Assembly: GCF_030539875.1 (NCBI RefSeq)
Contig: NZ_JAUNXI010000012.1
Location: 1 to 64,000, forward strand
From: Methanobrevibacter sp.
GTDB lineage: Archaea > Methanobacteriota > Methanobacteria > Methanobacteriales > Methanobacteriaceae
Direction: 5' to 3'
Length of the DNA: 64,000 nt
A model generated the notes under the pieces. It saw only the letters and a program-made list of their open reading frames with translations. It did not search any database and had not been told where the DNA came from. The position numbers were made by a program, and so were the translations under genes. Position 1 is the stretch's first letter, and every line of letters begins with the position of its first letter. This document shows, piece by piece, positions 27,118 through 37,500 of the stretch.

Positions 27118-27145
27118 AAATAATGAGATTTGATAAAATCTCATT
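27118..27145 (-). terminator. Stop-codon-embedded hairpin after the 1710-aa adhesin gene
   Basis: Perfect 10-bp arms AATGAGATTT (27122-27131) and AAATCTCATT (27136-27145) with a GATA loop. The distal arm contains the stop codon at 27141-27143. A short T-run (TATTTTTAG) follows on the transcribed strand. Confidence 0.55.
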
Positions 27146-30100
27146 TAACTACCAATGACTTTTTAACAGTGTCTTTCAGGTAAGTTACTGTTAAAGTATA
27201 TTTTTTGCCTATTTTAAGATTTTTAGCAATTGAATTCTTGATTTTAAATGTTGCAACGCCTTTCTTGTTGGTCTTGGCTGTGATTTTTTTGCCTGCAATT
27301 TTTAGAGTTAGCTTTTTGTCTTTCATGTATTTCTTATTCACCTTTTTTAAAGAAACCTTGACTATTTTAGCAGACTTTTCCACCTTAATATTTTTGATGA
27401 TGGACTTAACAACAACCTTGTTTTTAACAGTTACTCCACCATAATTGGCTGTTATGGCATATGTTCCAGGTTTCAAATTGATTTTCAAACCTGCATAACC
27501 GTTTTTATCGGTTACTACAGTATATGTTTTACCTGCTATTTTGAATTTAACATTTATTCCAGTACCTACAGGCTTGCCATTGTTTGTGTATGCCCTAACC
27601 TTATAATACTTGTTTTCACAATAGTTCTTAGCCAAATCATTATTTCCCATCAACCTGTTGAAGATGTAAATTCTGTTTTTGGCGATTTCTCCTGTTTTTG
27701 GATTGATTGCCTGAATGAGGTAGTTGCCCGGCTTGAAATTAATGTTCAACCTGGAAATACCATTTGGCAGTGTAGTTGCAGTGAATGTCTTGTCGCCTAT
27801 CTTAAATTTGACCTTTGTATCTGCCAGCGCCCTTCCGTTGGAATCCAGGAAAATTGCAAAGTACTGGGTTGAGGTTCCATAGAGTTTAGTAACATCAATT
27901 CCGGTTACGGTGGTTTTAACTTCAATTGAGATGTTCAATTCCTTTGACAAGTATTTCTCAGAGCCGTTATACATGACTGATGCAATATAATTGCCTACTT
28001 TAAGATTTAAATCCAGATAAACCTTACCATCATCATCTGTTGTTAACTGGTAAACCTTATTATTTAATTTAATGTTTATGATTTGATTTTTCAACGGATT
28101 ATTGCTTGCATCAGTTAAAACTGCTTCAAGCTTCTTGTCTGCCCCGTAATACATTGTAATGTTTCTGGAGTTCAGATTTACGCCAATCATTTCATCGACT
28201 CTAAAAGATCCGCTTACCCTTTCATGAGTGTAGTTTTCATTGCCTTCATAAATGGCTTCATAATTGTATGTTCCGATTGGAAGTCTGCCTATGACAAGAC
28301 TGCCTTTGCCGTCACGCACATTAACTCTATATTCACGGGAATGTAATTTAACAATAACCTTATCAGTTAAATTCACATTTCCTGAAGTCAGTCTAACGCT
28401 GACAGTTACCCTTTCATTGACAGTGACATCCTTGATTTCAACATGCAATCTGGTTTTCTTTTGTGAAATGTTGATTACATAACTGGCATTTGATGCATGA
28501 TAATTGTTATCGCCTTTATAATAGGCCTTAACAGTATATACTCCAGTATCCAGTGGTGAAATATACCACAATGCAATCGCTTCATCAATCACCTTGTCCC
28601 TTGATGTGTAATATCCTGGCATGCTGAATGAAACAACACCAGTTGCTTTTGGGGACAAGTAAGCGTAAATCAAAATATTCTCCCCAAGACCTGCATCAGC
28701 CTCAATGCGAATAGCTGACTCTGCTTTAAACACATCAAATCTGGTCGAACTGGATGAGCTGATATAGTAAGCATTTCCTTCATAGACGGCAGTCAGATTA
28801 TAACTGCCTGCATTCAAATCACCTAACTCCAGAACCGCTTCACCATTGCCGATACTGACAGTTTTGGTAATGTTTCCTATTGTGAATGTTACATTACCTG
28901 TTGTGTTACTGTCAAGTTTGGCGGTGGCCTTGAATATTTCACCATAGACAATATTATTTAATGTTAATGAAACTGGACTTCTTAAATCCCTGATGTAAAA
29001 ACTGGAATTCAGTGAATTCATGTTGTAGTTAGCATCACCGCCATAGGAAACGTTTATTGTGTGGTTTGCCCCAGAAATGTTTGATACAAACAGAACTGCA
29101 CGATTATCTTTAATTTCAACTACATATTCCACTCCGTCCAAAACAAACATTACATCACCACTGGCGTTATTGGATAGTGTCAATGTAATGTTTGCATCTT
29201 CACCAGAGATTACATTACTAACAGCCAAATCAAATAGGGAATCTGCTTTCCTGACATTGAATTGTGAAGATTTACTAGAAGAGTTGAAGTAATCATTAGT
29301 ATAATGGGCATTTAAAGTATATGTGCCGGCATTGACATATTCAGCGATTAATACAGCCTTTCCATTGACAATATCAACAATTTCACTTAAAACATTGGAA
29401 ATTGTAAAATTGACTCTTCCATTTACGTCCTTATCAAAGCTTGCAGTAAATGTTACTTGATTGGCGTAAGTGGCATTGGTTGATGTAAGGTTAAAACTGA
29501 TTTTTTTAACTTCGACAACATTAGTTACCGTTTGATTTTTATAATTTGCCTTAACTGTGTAGTTGCCTTTTTCCAGATTTAGCTTAAAGTATCCGTAACC
29601 GTCATCATTTGTTGTAACATTGTATAATCTATTTTCGAAGTTGACTGTTACTATTCTTGAGGGCAGCGGCACACCGCTAGGTTCAATCAATCTAACTGAA
29701 TAATTAAAGTCATTGTGTTCATATGATACCACATCACCACCAATCAGTATGGCCTCATCGGCAATGCCTATTGTTGTATTCCAATCCGCTTCTGCCCAGT
29801 AGCCATCACCCTCATAGTAAACGTAAATGTAATTGGTTCCCTTATCATAAGTTACCTGGAAATTGGCCTGTCCATTTGTCAGATTCAATTTGTATATTTT
29901 ATAGTTAATTATGACACGTACTTCACCGGTACAGTTCACGTTGCTGGTTTTAACAAGAATACTGCCTTTAAAAGTAGTTTCATTATAGTTTACTTTAACA
30001 TCCAATGTTGTCGGATATTTCAGGACACTGAATGATGCTGTGGACATGGCTTTTGAAAACTTGGCATTTCCGTCAAAAATCAATTTTAAATTATATTTTC

Positions 30101-32273
30101 CATCTTTTAAATTAGAAACAGTAATGGAAGTTGTTGTATCATTCAAAAATATCAGATAATTGTTGCCGTTGATATTTAAGATTGCCTCTCCTCTCAAATC
30201 ATCTGGTGTAACTGTGATTTTAATGGTCTGTGTCTCACCAAGCATTATATCCGGTGCTGTGATATTAAACACCGGCGTGTATTTCTTGATTTTTAAAATG
30301 CCGCTGATATTGCATGCTTTGAAAAATGCGTTTTCCATGTAGGCTATTGTAATATTGTACTCTCCCTCACCAAAACCTGTCAATGAAATCTTATTTACCT
30401 GATTGTCATATAGATAAATCATTTTCTTTCTGATGCCGTCAACATATAATACTGCTGTTGATTTGGATCCTTCAGGCTGGAGCTGAACATTAACATAGAA
30501 ACTTTCATCAATGAAAAACTCAGGAATTTCCAGATTCATGTAGGTGTCTCTTTTATTGACAGCGACCTTTGAAGTATGGTATGATTTAAAATAATTTTCA
30601 GTACCATTAAATGATATTTTTAACTCATAATTTCCAGGATTTAAATTGCATATTGTATAATTTGCACATCCATTTTCTAGCGACATATTGTACTGATTAT
30701 CGCCAATACTGAGTATAATCATTCCATCCGGATTTAAATTATCATCACCCTTAACATTGATATTAATGTTTAAATCATCCATATAACTTAGATTATTATT
30801 TACATCAACTATGATGTTTGTTTTTATTTTTCCCACATCAACTTCAACGATTTTGGTAAAATCATTTAAAATCACAGGTATCCTATATAATCCTTTCACC
30901 TGAGTATCACTATAAGTATAGAATAGCTGATCTGTTAAATTGTAAATGCCACTGTTGATGTTGATTTCTACTTTTGGAATAAAATCCATATTTAAGACAC
31001 CCTGATTGTTTGATGTCCATTTGACAGTGATAGTAGCAGATTGGTCAATATTTAAAGAAGAATAATCTGGACTTATGTTTAAAACCAGCCAACTGTTGAG
31101 TTTTTCATCCAAATTAACGGCATTTGTAACATATGGATTTTCATTTGAACCCCACCAGTTATTGTCAAGAGAAATCATATCTCCGCTGCTGATATAAACA
31201 TCCTTTGATACTCCTTCAAAAGGAGCGTTTCCCAAAAAGAGATTATAGGACAAGTTTAATTTGCCTGAACTGTAGATTGTAGGTGAACCCCTGGTCGGTG
31301 TTGAGTAAACTCCAGTGTTGTTTCTAAAAATATTGCCATGTGCAGTTAATGTTCCTGCATTATAAATTGCACCATAGACATACTGGAAATTAGCCTTAGA
31401 AACGACACTGTTCTCAATTATTGAATTGGTTAATTTGAATTTGCCAACATTATAAATCACCCCTCCCCTTGACTCCTGTGCAGAGCGGGAGTTAGTAATT
31501 AATGTGTTATCCATTATCAAATCATTGTTGTTGTAGATTACACCTCCGTATGAAAAATCATCACTGTCTGATTTTAGAAATTGGGACTGATTGATTACCA
31601 GTTTTCCATTGTTGTAGATGCTTCCGCCATGGGAAAATAGCCCAGAGGTGGAATGTGCGATATTTGAGATGAATTTGGAATTGACAATTGTTAAAGTGCC
31701 GTTGTTGCTTATTGCACCACCATAAATGTACTTGTTGTTGGCACTGTAATCCAGAACATTTGACTGGAAAGTACAATTATCAAGCATGACAATTGCATTT
31801 CTTATTTCCAGTGAAGAACCATAAACAGAATCAGGATAATTTATACTGTAAGATTCAGGAGATTTGTAAGCATTAATAAACTTAATATTTTTAAAAGTGA
31901 CTTTAACATTGCCAGTTATTGTAAACAAGTAGTTTTTAGACTCCCCATCGATAACTGTATTGTTTCCAATGAAATTTAGTGATTTATCAATAGTGATTCT
32001 TGTGTTTTTATCACCTCTGTAAGTATCGCTGCTTAAATATATGTCCGTGTTGTTTTCTGCATTGTCTACTGCCTGACTGATTGACTTAACTGGTGTTTGA
32101 ATATCACCATTATTTAAATCATTGCCTCCTTGATTATCAACATAAATTGATGAATCCTGATTAATATCCTCTAATTCCATTGCATCATTCGTTTCAGCAC
32201 TTACATGTGAAATGCTTAATACCAATGTAAGTAAGAGGAATATCAGTATTGTTTTTCTTAAAATCTTTAACAC
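27141..32273 (-). CDS. Adhesin-like protein: beta-helix plus many Ig-like repeats (1710 aa)
   Basis: 1710 aa. Signal peptide at residues 1-26 (TILIFLLLTLVLSISHVSA). Residues about 40-400 are a right-handed beta-helix (VDNQGGNDLNNGDIQTPVKS, then repeated 'GGAIYNNGxL' type turns). From about 470 to 1490 there are tandem Ig-like domains of roughly 90 residues with recurring endings such as YNLTAVYEGNAYY and YNYEAIYEGNENY. The Lys-rich tail (about 1550-1710) ends GKKYTLTVTYLKDTVKKSLVVK, nearly the same type as in the 998-aa paralogue. No membrane anchor; the basic tail probably holds the protein to the cell wall. The only in-frame start codon ahead of the signal peptide is a GTG that is itself part of GAGGTG, so the exact start is uncertain. 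Confidence 0.88.
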   Translation of the reverse strand: MLKILRKTILIFLLLTLVLSISHVSAETNDAMELEDINQDSSIYVDNQGGNDLNNGDIQTPVKSISQAVDNAENNTDIYLSSDTYRGDKNTRITIDKSLNFIGNNTVIDGESKNYLFTITGNVKVTFKNIKFINAYKSPESYSINYPDSVYGSSLEIRNAIVMLDNCTFQSNVLDYSANNKYIYGGAISNNGTLTIVNSKFISNIAHSTSGLFSHGGSIYNNGKLVINQSQFLKSDSDDFSYGGVIYNNNDLIMDNTLITNSRSAQESRGGVIYNVGKFKLTNSIIENSVVSKANFQYVYGAIYNAGTLTAHGNIFRNNTGVYSTPTRGSPTIYSSGKLNLSYNLFLGNAPFEGVSKDVYISSGDMISLDNNWWGSNENPYVTNAVNLDEKLNSWLVLNISPDYSSLNIDQSATITVKWTSNNQGVLNMDFIPKVEININSGIYNLTDQLFYTYSDTQVKGLYRIPVILNDFTKIVEVDVGKIKTNIIVDVNNNLSYMDDLNININVKGDDNLNPDGMIILSIGDNQYNMSLENGCANYTICNLNPGNYELKISFNGTENYFKSYHTSKVAVNKRDTYMNLEIPEFFIDESFYVNVQLQPEGSKSTAVLYVDGIRKKMIYLYDNQVNKISLTGFGEGEYNITIAYMENAFFKACNISGILKIKKYTPVFNITAPDIMLGETQTIKITVTPDDLRGEAILNINGNNYLIFLNDTTTSITVSNLKDGKYNLKLIFDGNAKFSKAMSTASFSVLKYPTTLDVKVNYNETTFKGSILVKTSNVNCTGEVRVIINYKIYKLNLTNGQANFQVTYDKGTNYIYVYYEGDGYWAEADWNTTIGIADEAILIGGDVVSYEHNDFNYSVRLIEPSGVPLPSRIVTVNFENRLYNVTTNDDGYGYFKLNLEKGNYTVKANYKNQTVTNVVEVKKISFNLTSTNATYANQVTFTASFDKDVNGRVNFTISNVLSEIVDIVNGKAVLIAEYVNAGTYTLNAHYTNDYFNSSSKSSQFNVRKADSLFDLAVSNVISGEDANITLTLSNNASGDVMFVLDGVEYVVEIKDNRAVLFVSNISGANHTINVSYGGDANYNMNSLNSSFYIRDLRSPVSLTLNNIVYGEIFKATAKLDSNTTGNVTFTIGNITKTVSIGNGEAVLELGDLNAGSYNLTAVYEGNAYYISSSSSTRFDVFKAESAIRIEADAGLGENILIYAYLSPKATGVVSFSMPGYYTSRDKVIDEAIALWYISPLDTGVYTVKAYYKGDNNYHASNASYVINISQKKTRLHVEIKDVTVNERVTVSVRLTSGNVNLTDKVIVKLHSREYRVNVRDGKGSLVIGRLPIGTYNYEAIYEGNENYTHERVSGSFRVDEMIGVNLNSRNITMYYGADKKLEAVLTDASNNPLKNQIINIKLNNKVYQLTTDDDGKVYLDLNLKVGNYIASVMYNGSEKYLSKELNISIEVKTTVTGIDVTKLYGTSTQYFAIFLDSNGRALADTKVKFKIGDKTFTATTLPNGISRLNINFKPGNYLIQAINPKTGEIAKNRIYIFNRLMGNNDLAKNYCENKYYKVRAYTNNGKPVGTGINVKFKIAGKTYTVVTDKNGYAGLKINLKPGTYAITANYGGVTVKNKVVVKSIIKNIKVEKSAKIVKVSLKKVNKKYMKDKKLTLKIAGKKITAKTNKKGVATFKIKNSIAKNLKIGKKYTLTVTYLKDTVKKSLVVK

Positions 32274-32339
32274 CTCAGAAATTTATCGCCAATGTTTTAA
32301 TTTTTGTTAAAGATATTATATAAAAATATTGAAAAAAAG

Positions 32340-32371
32340 TAGAACAATTAGTCAAAAATATTTTTGACTAA
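32340..32371 (-). terminator. Perfect palindrome plus T-run at the end of the 696-aa adhesin gene
   Basis: A 24-bp perfect palindrome at 32348-32371 (arm TTAGTCAAAAAT) contains the stop codon at 32368-32370 and is followed on the transcribed strand by TTGTTCTACTTTTTTTC. It could form a 12-bp hairpin. Confidence 0.6.
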
Positions 32372-34458
32372 TCGAAATTTGAATTTTTACGTCTATAACC
32401 AACAATGAATAATATCAATATAGCTATTACATAAAATATTGAAGGTATAAACTCACTCTTGGTTAAATCTTCAAGTTCATATGCTTTTTTGGAAACACTT
32501 GGAGATTCACCACCGGATTCTGATGTGGCGACTAATGATTCCAACCCTGCATCTGACGGGGTTGCATCAGTATTGTTAGATAGATAATCAGATGAAGTAG
32601 TGACCGTTATCAGGTTGGATGAATTGCTATACGAATTAGAATTGCCTCCATTAGATACTTCACCATTAACACCATTACCATTCCCATTATGGCCATTGTC
32701 TGTCGATGTGTTGATGATTCCTGGTGTGTACAACCCACTATTGTGTGAAGATGTTCCCGGAATCAGCGGATTATAGTTCGGCTTATCCTTATTGTTTATA
32801 GGATTAATGGATGAACCCTCAATAACATTGGAAATTCCATTATTGTTGACTGGAGTAGTATATGAATACTCCCCACCATTGTCAATCTTATTGTTTTGAT
32901 TTGCAAAGTAATCAAAAGCCCTTATGACCTGGTTGTTTTCGAAATTGATGTTGTCATGATTTGACAAGTCACCATATCCAAAACCGTCATAGCCGTTTTT
33001 TGCCTTATCATTATATGATACCAGCAAATTATCTGCAACAGTTGAATTTACAGAATTCAACAGATACACTGATTTAAAACCGTCACTGAATACAGTATTG
33101 TTTTTAATTGAATACTTATGATCACCATCTGTAGACTGACGATAGCTTACACCAAAGATATTGTCATCAACATTAACTGGACCTACACTGTGCACTTCAA
33201 TAATATTGTTTTCAATTATTGCATTTGAATCCTGGGATTCGATGCCTGCCACCAATGCCCATTCATGGGTTCCTGCAAGACCTGTAACATTAATGCGATT
33301 ATATGTTATTGACAACTCCGTACTGCCATGATAGTTCTGAGAATATATTCCAATGTTTGGACCGTTTGAAAATGAATACAGGTTGTTTTTTGTTATATTC
33401 ACTTTAGTAATTGGCCCTGAAATCTGTATCGGATAAGCAGTTCCCGCAGCCAGTCTTCCACCAGTAGTTACCATTGAAATGTCATTATTCATCACAGTTA
33501 GATTATTCAAATTATAAATGTCAATCCCATATAAATAATTATCAAGACCTGGATATGTGACAAAATCACTCATGTGAATGGAATTGTTTGCAATTAATGC
33601 ATTGTCACACTTACTAATCAGTAAACCATCTAAAGTAGGATATAATGAATCCGGACGGTAGTTGACTTCAGATATAATCTTATTGTTAATGAACTTTAAA
33701 CGATTGCAGTTTTCAAAACCTACTGAAAGAACAAAGTCAGAGTCTAGACTTGTACCATGAACACCATGATTAACATCCTTTAAAGGCAATGCAGTTGTAA
33801 TAGTATTGTTCTCCATGAGAAAATCATCATAGTTGATTACTTTAACTGCATAGTTGTAAACTTTGGCATTGTTGTTGTGTCCTTCGAAGTTTATTCTTGA
33901 ATTTGTCAATCGCAAATTCATTGAAGATGGTCTGTTGCCAACTCCGCAGATTGCATAAGCCTCAGTATTTAAAGGAACATTGTAGTTGATGTCAAGATTG
34001 TCCAGATTCAAATTGTTGCCGTTGAACAATATTGCAGCACCATCATTATCACTGAAATCAGAATCCAAATCAAACTTGAGATTGGCCAATGAAACGTTGT
34101 CCTTTGAGATGTCGAAGACAGTGTTTTTAAGGATTGCATTTTCACCTTTTATTGTGACATTTTTGGCATTTACGGATAACTTGCCAATATTATTGAAGCT
34201 GCCCTCAAAGACAAAAGTCTTGCCATCATAATCCTCTGTTAAAGTATTGTCCTTGAAATACTCATCAATATTGTTTGGTGTAATGTAAACCGTATCGTTT
34301 ACCACCAAATCGGGTTTATCGGGAGTGTCAGGTACAACAGGTGCTTTAAGAACTTCCGTTGAATTGTCAGTCAAATTGACCTCACCTGCCTGAACAAAAG
34401 ACATTGCCAAAATCATTAAAAGCAATCCGAAGATTAATTTTCTTCTGAAACCTATCAC
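32368..34458 (-). CDS. Beta-helix surface protein with C-terminal membrane anchor (696 aa)
   Basis: 696 aa. Signal peptide (1-24, LIFGLLLMILAMSFVQAG). Residues about 55-500 form a right-handed parallel beta-helix with Asn-rich rungs (NVTIKGENAIL, IENNIIEVHS). A low-complexity Asn/Gly/Ser linker (about 510-640) leads to one membrane helix (about 668-687, IPSIFYVIAILILFIVGY) and a short basic tail (RRKNSNFD). Unlike its neighbours it is therefore anchored through the membrane and has no Lys-rich Ig tail. The N-terminal module resembles the 538-aa protein at 45.8-47.4 kb. Its start is a GTG embedded in AGGAGGTG, with no other start before the signal peptide. Confidence 0.85.
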   Translation of the reverse strand: MIGFRRKLIFGLLLMILAMSFVQAGEVNLTDNSTEVLKAPVVPDTPDKPDLVVNDTVYITPNNIDEYFKDNTLTEDYDGKTFVFEGSFNNIGKLSVNAKNVTIKGENAILKNTVFDISKDNVSLANLKFDLDSDFSDNDGAAILFNGNNLNLDNLDINYNVPLNTEAYAICGVGNRPSSMNLRLTNSRINFEGHNNNAKVYNYAVKVINYDDFLMENNTITTALPLKDVNHGVHGTSLDSDFVLSVGFENCNRLKFINNKIISEVNYRPDSLYPTLDGLLISKCDNALIANNSIHMSDFVTYPGLDNYLYGIDIYNLNNLTVMNNDISMVTTGGRLAAGTAYPIQISGPITKVNITKNNLYSFSNGPNIGIYSQNYHGSTELSITYNRINVTGLAGTHEWALVAGIESQDSNAIIENNIIEVHSVGPVNVDDNIFGVSYRQSTDGDHKYSIKNNTVFSDGFKSVYLLNSVNSTVADNLLVSYNDKAKNGYDGFGYGDLSNHDNINFENNQVIRAFDYFANQNNKIDNGGEYSYTTPVNNNGISNVIEGSSINPINNKDKPNYNPLIPGTSSHNSGLYTPGIINTSTDNGHNGNGNGVNGEVSNGGNSNSYSNSSNLITVTTSSDYLSNNTDATPSDAGLESLVATSESGGESPSVSKKAYELEDLTKSEFIPSIFYVIAILILFIVGYRRKNSNFD

Positions 34459-34548
34459 CTCCTAATAATTTAAAAAAAAATTGAATAAATATAATATATA
34501 ATTTAGTAAATAATGATTTATATTTTATTATATATAAATTATTTTTTT

Positions 34549-34583
34549 ATAAAAAAAGAAGTTAGGGATTTAGAAAATCCCCT
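34549..34583 (-). terminator. Hairpin plus T-run after the 1802-aa adhesin gene
   Basis: Arms GGGATTT (34565-34571) and AAATCCC (34575-34581) with a three-base loop lie just after the stop codon, followed by seven T on the transcribed strand. This is the most convincing intrinsic-type terminator of the adhesin block. Confidence 0.6.
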
Positions 34584-37500
34584 TATTTAACAACGATTTT
34601 AACTTTTTTGCTTGCGGCCTTGTAACTCTTGTTTCCGGCGAATTTGATTGTTGCAGTGTATTGTCCTTTTTTGTTTAGCTTATTGATTTTGAAAGTGGCC
34701 TTACCTTTACTGTTAGTGGTTGCCTTGTAGGTTTTGTTTTTGATTTTAATGGTAAGTTTGACTTTCTTGATTGCGGTCTTGCCTGACTTTAGAGTTACGG
34801 TGTATTTTTTGGTTTTTGCTTTTGCTTTAAAAGTTTTCTTTTGGGCAGTTATCTTTGACGGCTTTTTAACTATTTTAACTGGCTTTTTGACAGTTACCTT
34901 AACGGTTTTGGTAAAACCTACGTATTTGCTGTCACCTGAGTAGGTTACAACTGCACTGTAGGTGCCGTCAGCTAATGAGATAGCTGCCTTTCCATTAGCC
35001 AAGGTTCTGGAGTATGTCTTGCCATTTACTTTAATAGTTAATGTTCCAGTAGCATCACCAGGTAATCGGAGTGTCACTGCAGAACCAGACACCTGTGTTG
35101 ATAAAGAGGCGATTGCCTTAACTGTGAATGTGGCACTTTTACTTGTACTGTTGAAACGCAAGTCACCAGGATAAGTTACATTGACAATGTAAGTTCCAGC
35201 ACTTAAATTAGGAATTGTCTTAAGAATTGTACCGTTAGATATTTCAAAAGAATAAACAATATCATTTAAAGTGAATGATACATTTCCAGTGGTCCGATTG
35301 TTGATTTTGATGGTTATTAATGCATCTTCACCTTCAACAATATCCGATACAGAAACTTCCAAATCAGGATCAGTTAAAGTAGCATCGCTTAAGGCAAACA
35401 GCCTATTGTCTTCGCTTGTAACATAAATGATTCCATCCTTATTCATGACAGGAGTTCCGGTGATTTTAGATCCTAAATCGGATTTCCACAACACAATGCC
35501 TTCCGGACTGATACCATAGAACATCTCGTTCGAAGCGAAGTATAAATTGTGATTGCCATCAATCAGGATGCCTGAAGTAATGTTCAAATCACTGATTAAG
35601 GTTTCCTCACCTGTGAAAATATCATATCTGAATAGATTGCCTTTGCTGTTGGTGGCATATACTCCTATTTCATCATCGATTAGCAATTTATTCCCTGCAC
35701 CACCAGTGATTATTGTATCCCATACGTGAGCACCGTCCTTTGTGTAAGCAATTATCGAATCATCCAAAATAGCATAGATGATATTGCCTTCGCCGATTAC
35801 AGGGCGGACATTCTTAAAATCACCACTTTTAATAAAAATAGGCCTCTTATTGTGTGCATCTATAACCATAATACTGTTCACGCCAATGACCACATACATG
35901 TCATCATTGACACTAGGAGAAGCAGCTGGTTTGAAATTGCCTAAGCTGACTAAAACCGGATCACCTCCATTTTTCCATAAGCTGTAAGGAGTGATGACAA
36001 GATTATAGCTTGAGCTTTCATACTGGTATTCGCTTACTGAGTAGATATTGGCATTTGAATCTATTATCGGTGCAAATAGGCTTGATGCCTGATAGATATT
36101 TGAATAACCATATTTTTCACCATTGCTTTGGTTGACAAAGTATACTGTGTCTCCGGCTCTTGGTGAGATAATTACATCACGTCCAATTGCAAGACCTGTG
36201 AAATTACCCATACTGCCATGGGATGCATAAATCCATCTCAGATTACCTTCATTATCATATGAATATATCCCATCTGCTGTTGCAACATAAATGTTGCCTT
36301 TGCTGTCAATTACAATATTAGAAACAACAGTGCTGTTGAGTTTAGCTACCCATGAAACACCACCATCGCAGATACTAATATCTTCAGATTTTTGAGTGTT
36401 TTGACTATTTGCTCCATCACTAACCCACTGAGGCAAATCAAATTCTTTTACCTCAAATGAAGTGCTATTGCATACAGTATTATAATTATCACCATTGAAA
36501 ATAGCCGAGATTGTATAATTGCCAATATTTAGATTTTTAAGAGTGTAGGTTACCTCACCAGACATTGGAATAACTAAAACATTCCCATCAATAGTGAAAT
36601 TACCTTTAGTTCTAGCGGGAACATTAATAGTAATAACTGCATCATGCCCAATATAAATGTCTTGAGAGTTCATAGTAAATGATAAATCACCACGAGAAAC
36701 ATTCATATTAGCTGTTGTGGTTTTATTATAATAATTGTCATCTCCAGTATAGAATACTGATACCTTATGATTATCTCCAACATCAACCCCATAAATTGAA
36801 ATCATAGCATGACCATTCTCAACTTTAGAGGAATTGGTAATGTCTCCAACAGTTGCAGTTACAAAACCGCTAGCATCACTGTTTAATGTAACATTAACAA
36901 TACTTGCTTCCCCATAACTACTATTATCAATTGAAACACTAATATTTGGTTCTAAGTTATCTACTTCAAGTAAAATCGAATCTTGACTAACAGCATACTG
37001 TTCATTACCATTATAAACTGCTTTTATGTAATAATCTCCGCGAGTAATATTATTGATAGTGTAGGTAGCCTGAGCATTATCTAAAATTAAAGTTTCTGTT
37101 ATGTTATTAACAGTTAATGTGATATTGCCTGCTGTATTTTGAGAAGTTGTAATAGTAATTTTTAAATCATCTCCAACAACAATAGGGTCAGTTGTAATTT
37201 TAGTTGTTGTAGCATATTTGTTTACACTAACTTTAGATGTTAGTGTTTTATTTGCATATTTTTTATTTCCTGAAAATACAACCGTAATTTCATAATCCCC
37301 CGCACTTAACCCATCAAATTTAAATGAGTTATATTGGGTTAATTTAGTTAATGATTTTCCACCAACACTAACTTTATAAGTACCACTACTTTCGGCAATG
37401 TCACTAGGAGCAAGAATTAAAACTTCTAAACTTTGACCACACATAATATCTGAAGCTTTAATAACTAAGTCTGGACTGACTTTGGCGAAATCAAAATACA

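Noticed and set aside
26935-27144. 69-codon minus-strand frame overlapping the aldo/keto reductase remnant
   Set aside because: It is a different frame from the one with aldo/keto reductase similarity, its sequence has no family features, and it begins inside the adhesin stop region.
28200-31000. Tandem repeats that might look like a CRISPR array or minisatellite
   Set aside because: They are diverged Ig-like protein repeats of roughly 90 codons, not short identical repeats with unique spacers. No CRISPR array or cas gene was seen in the window.
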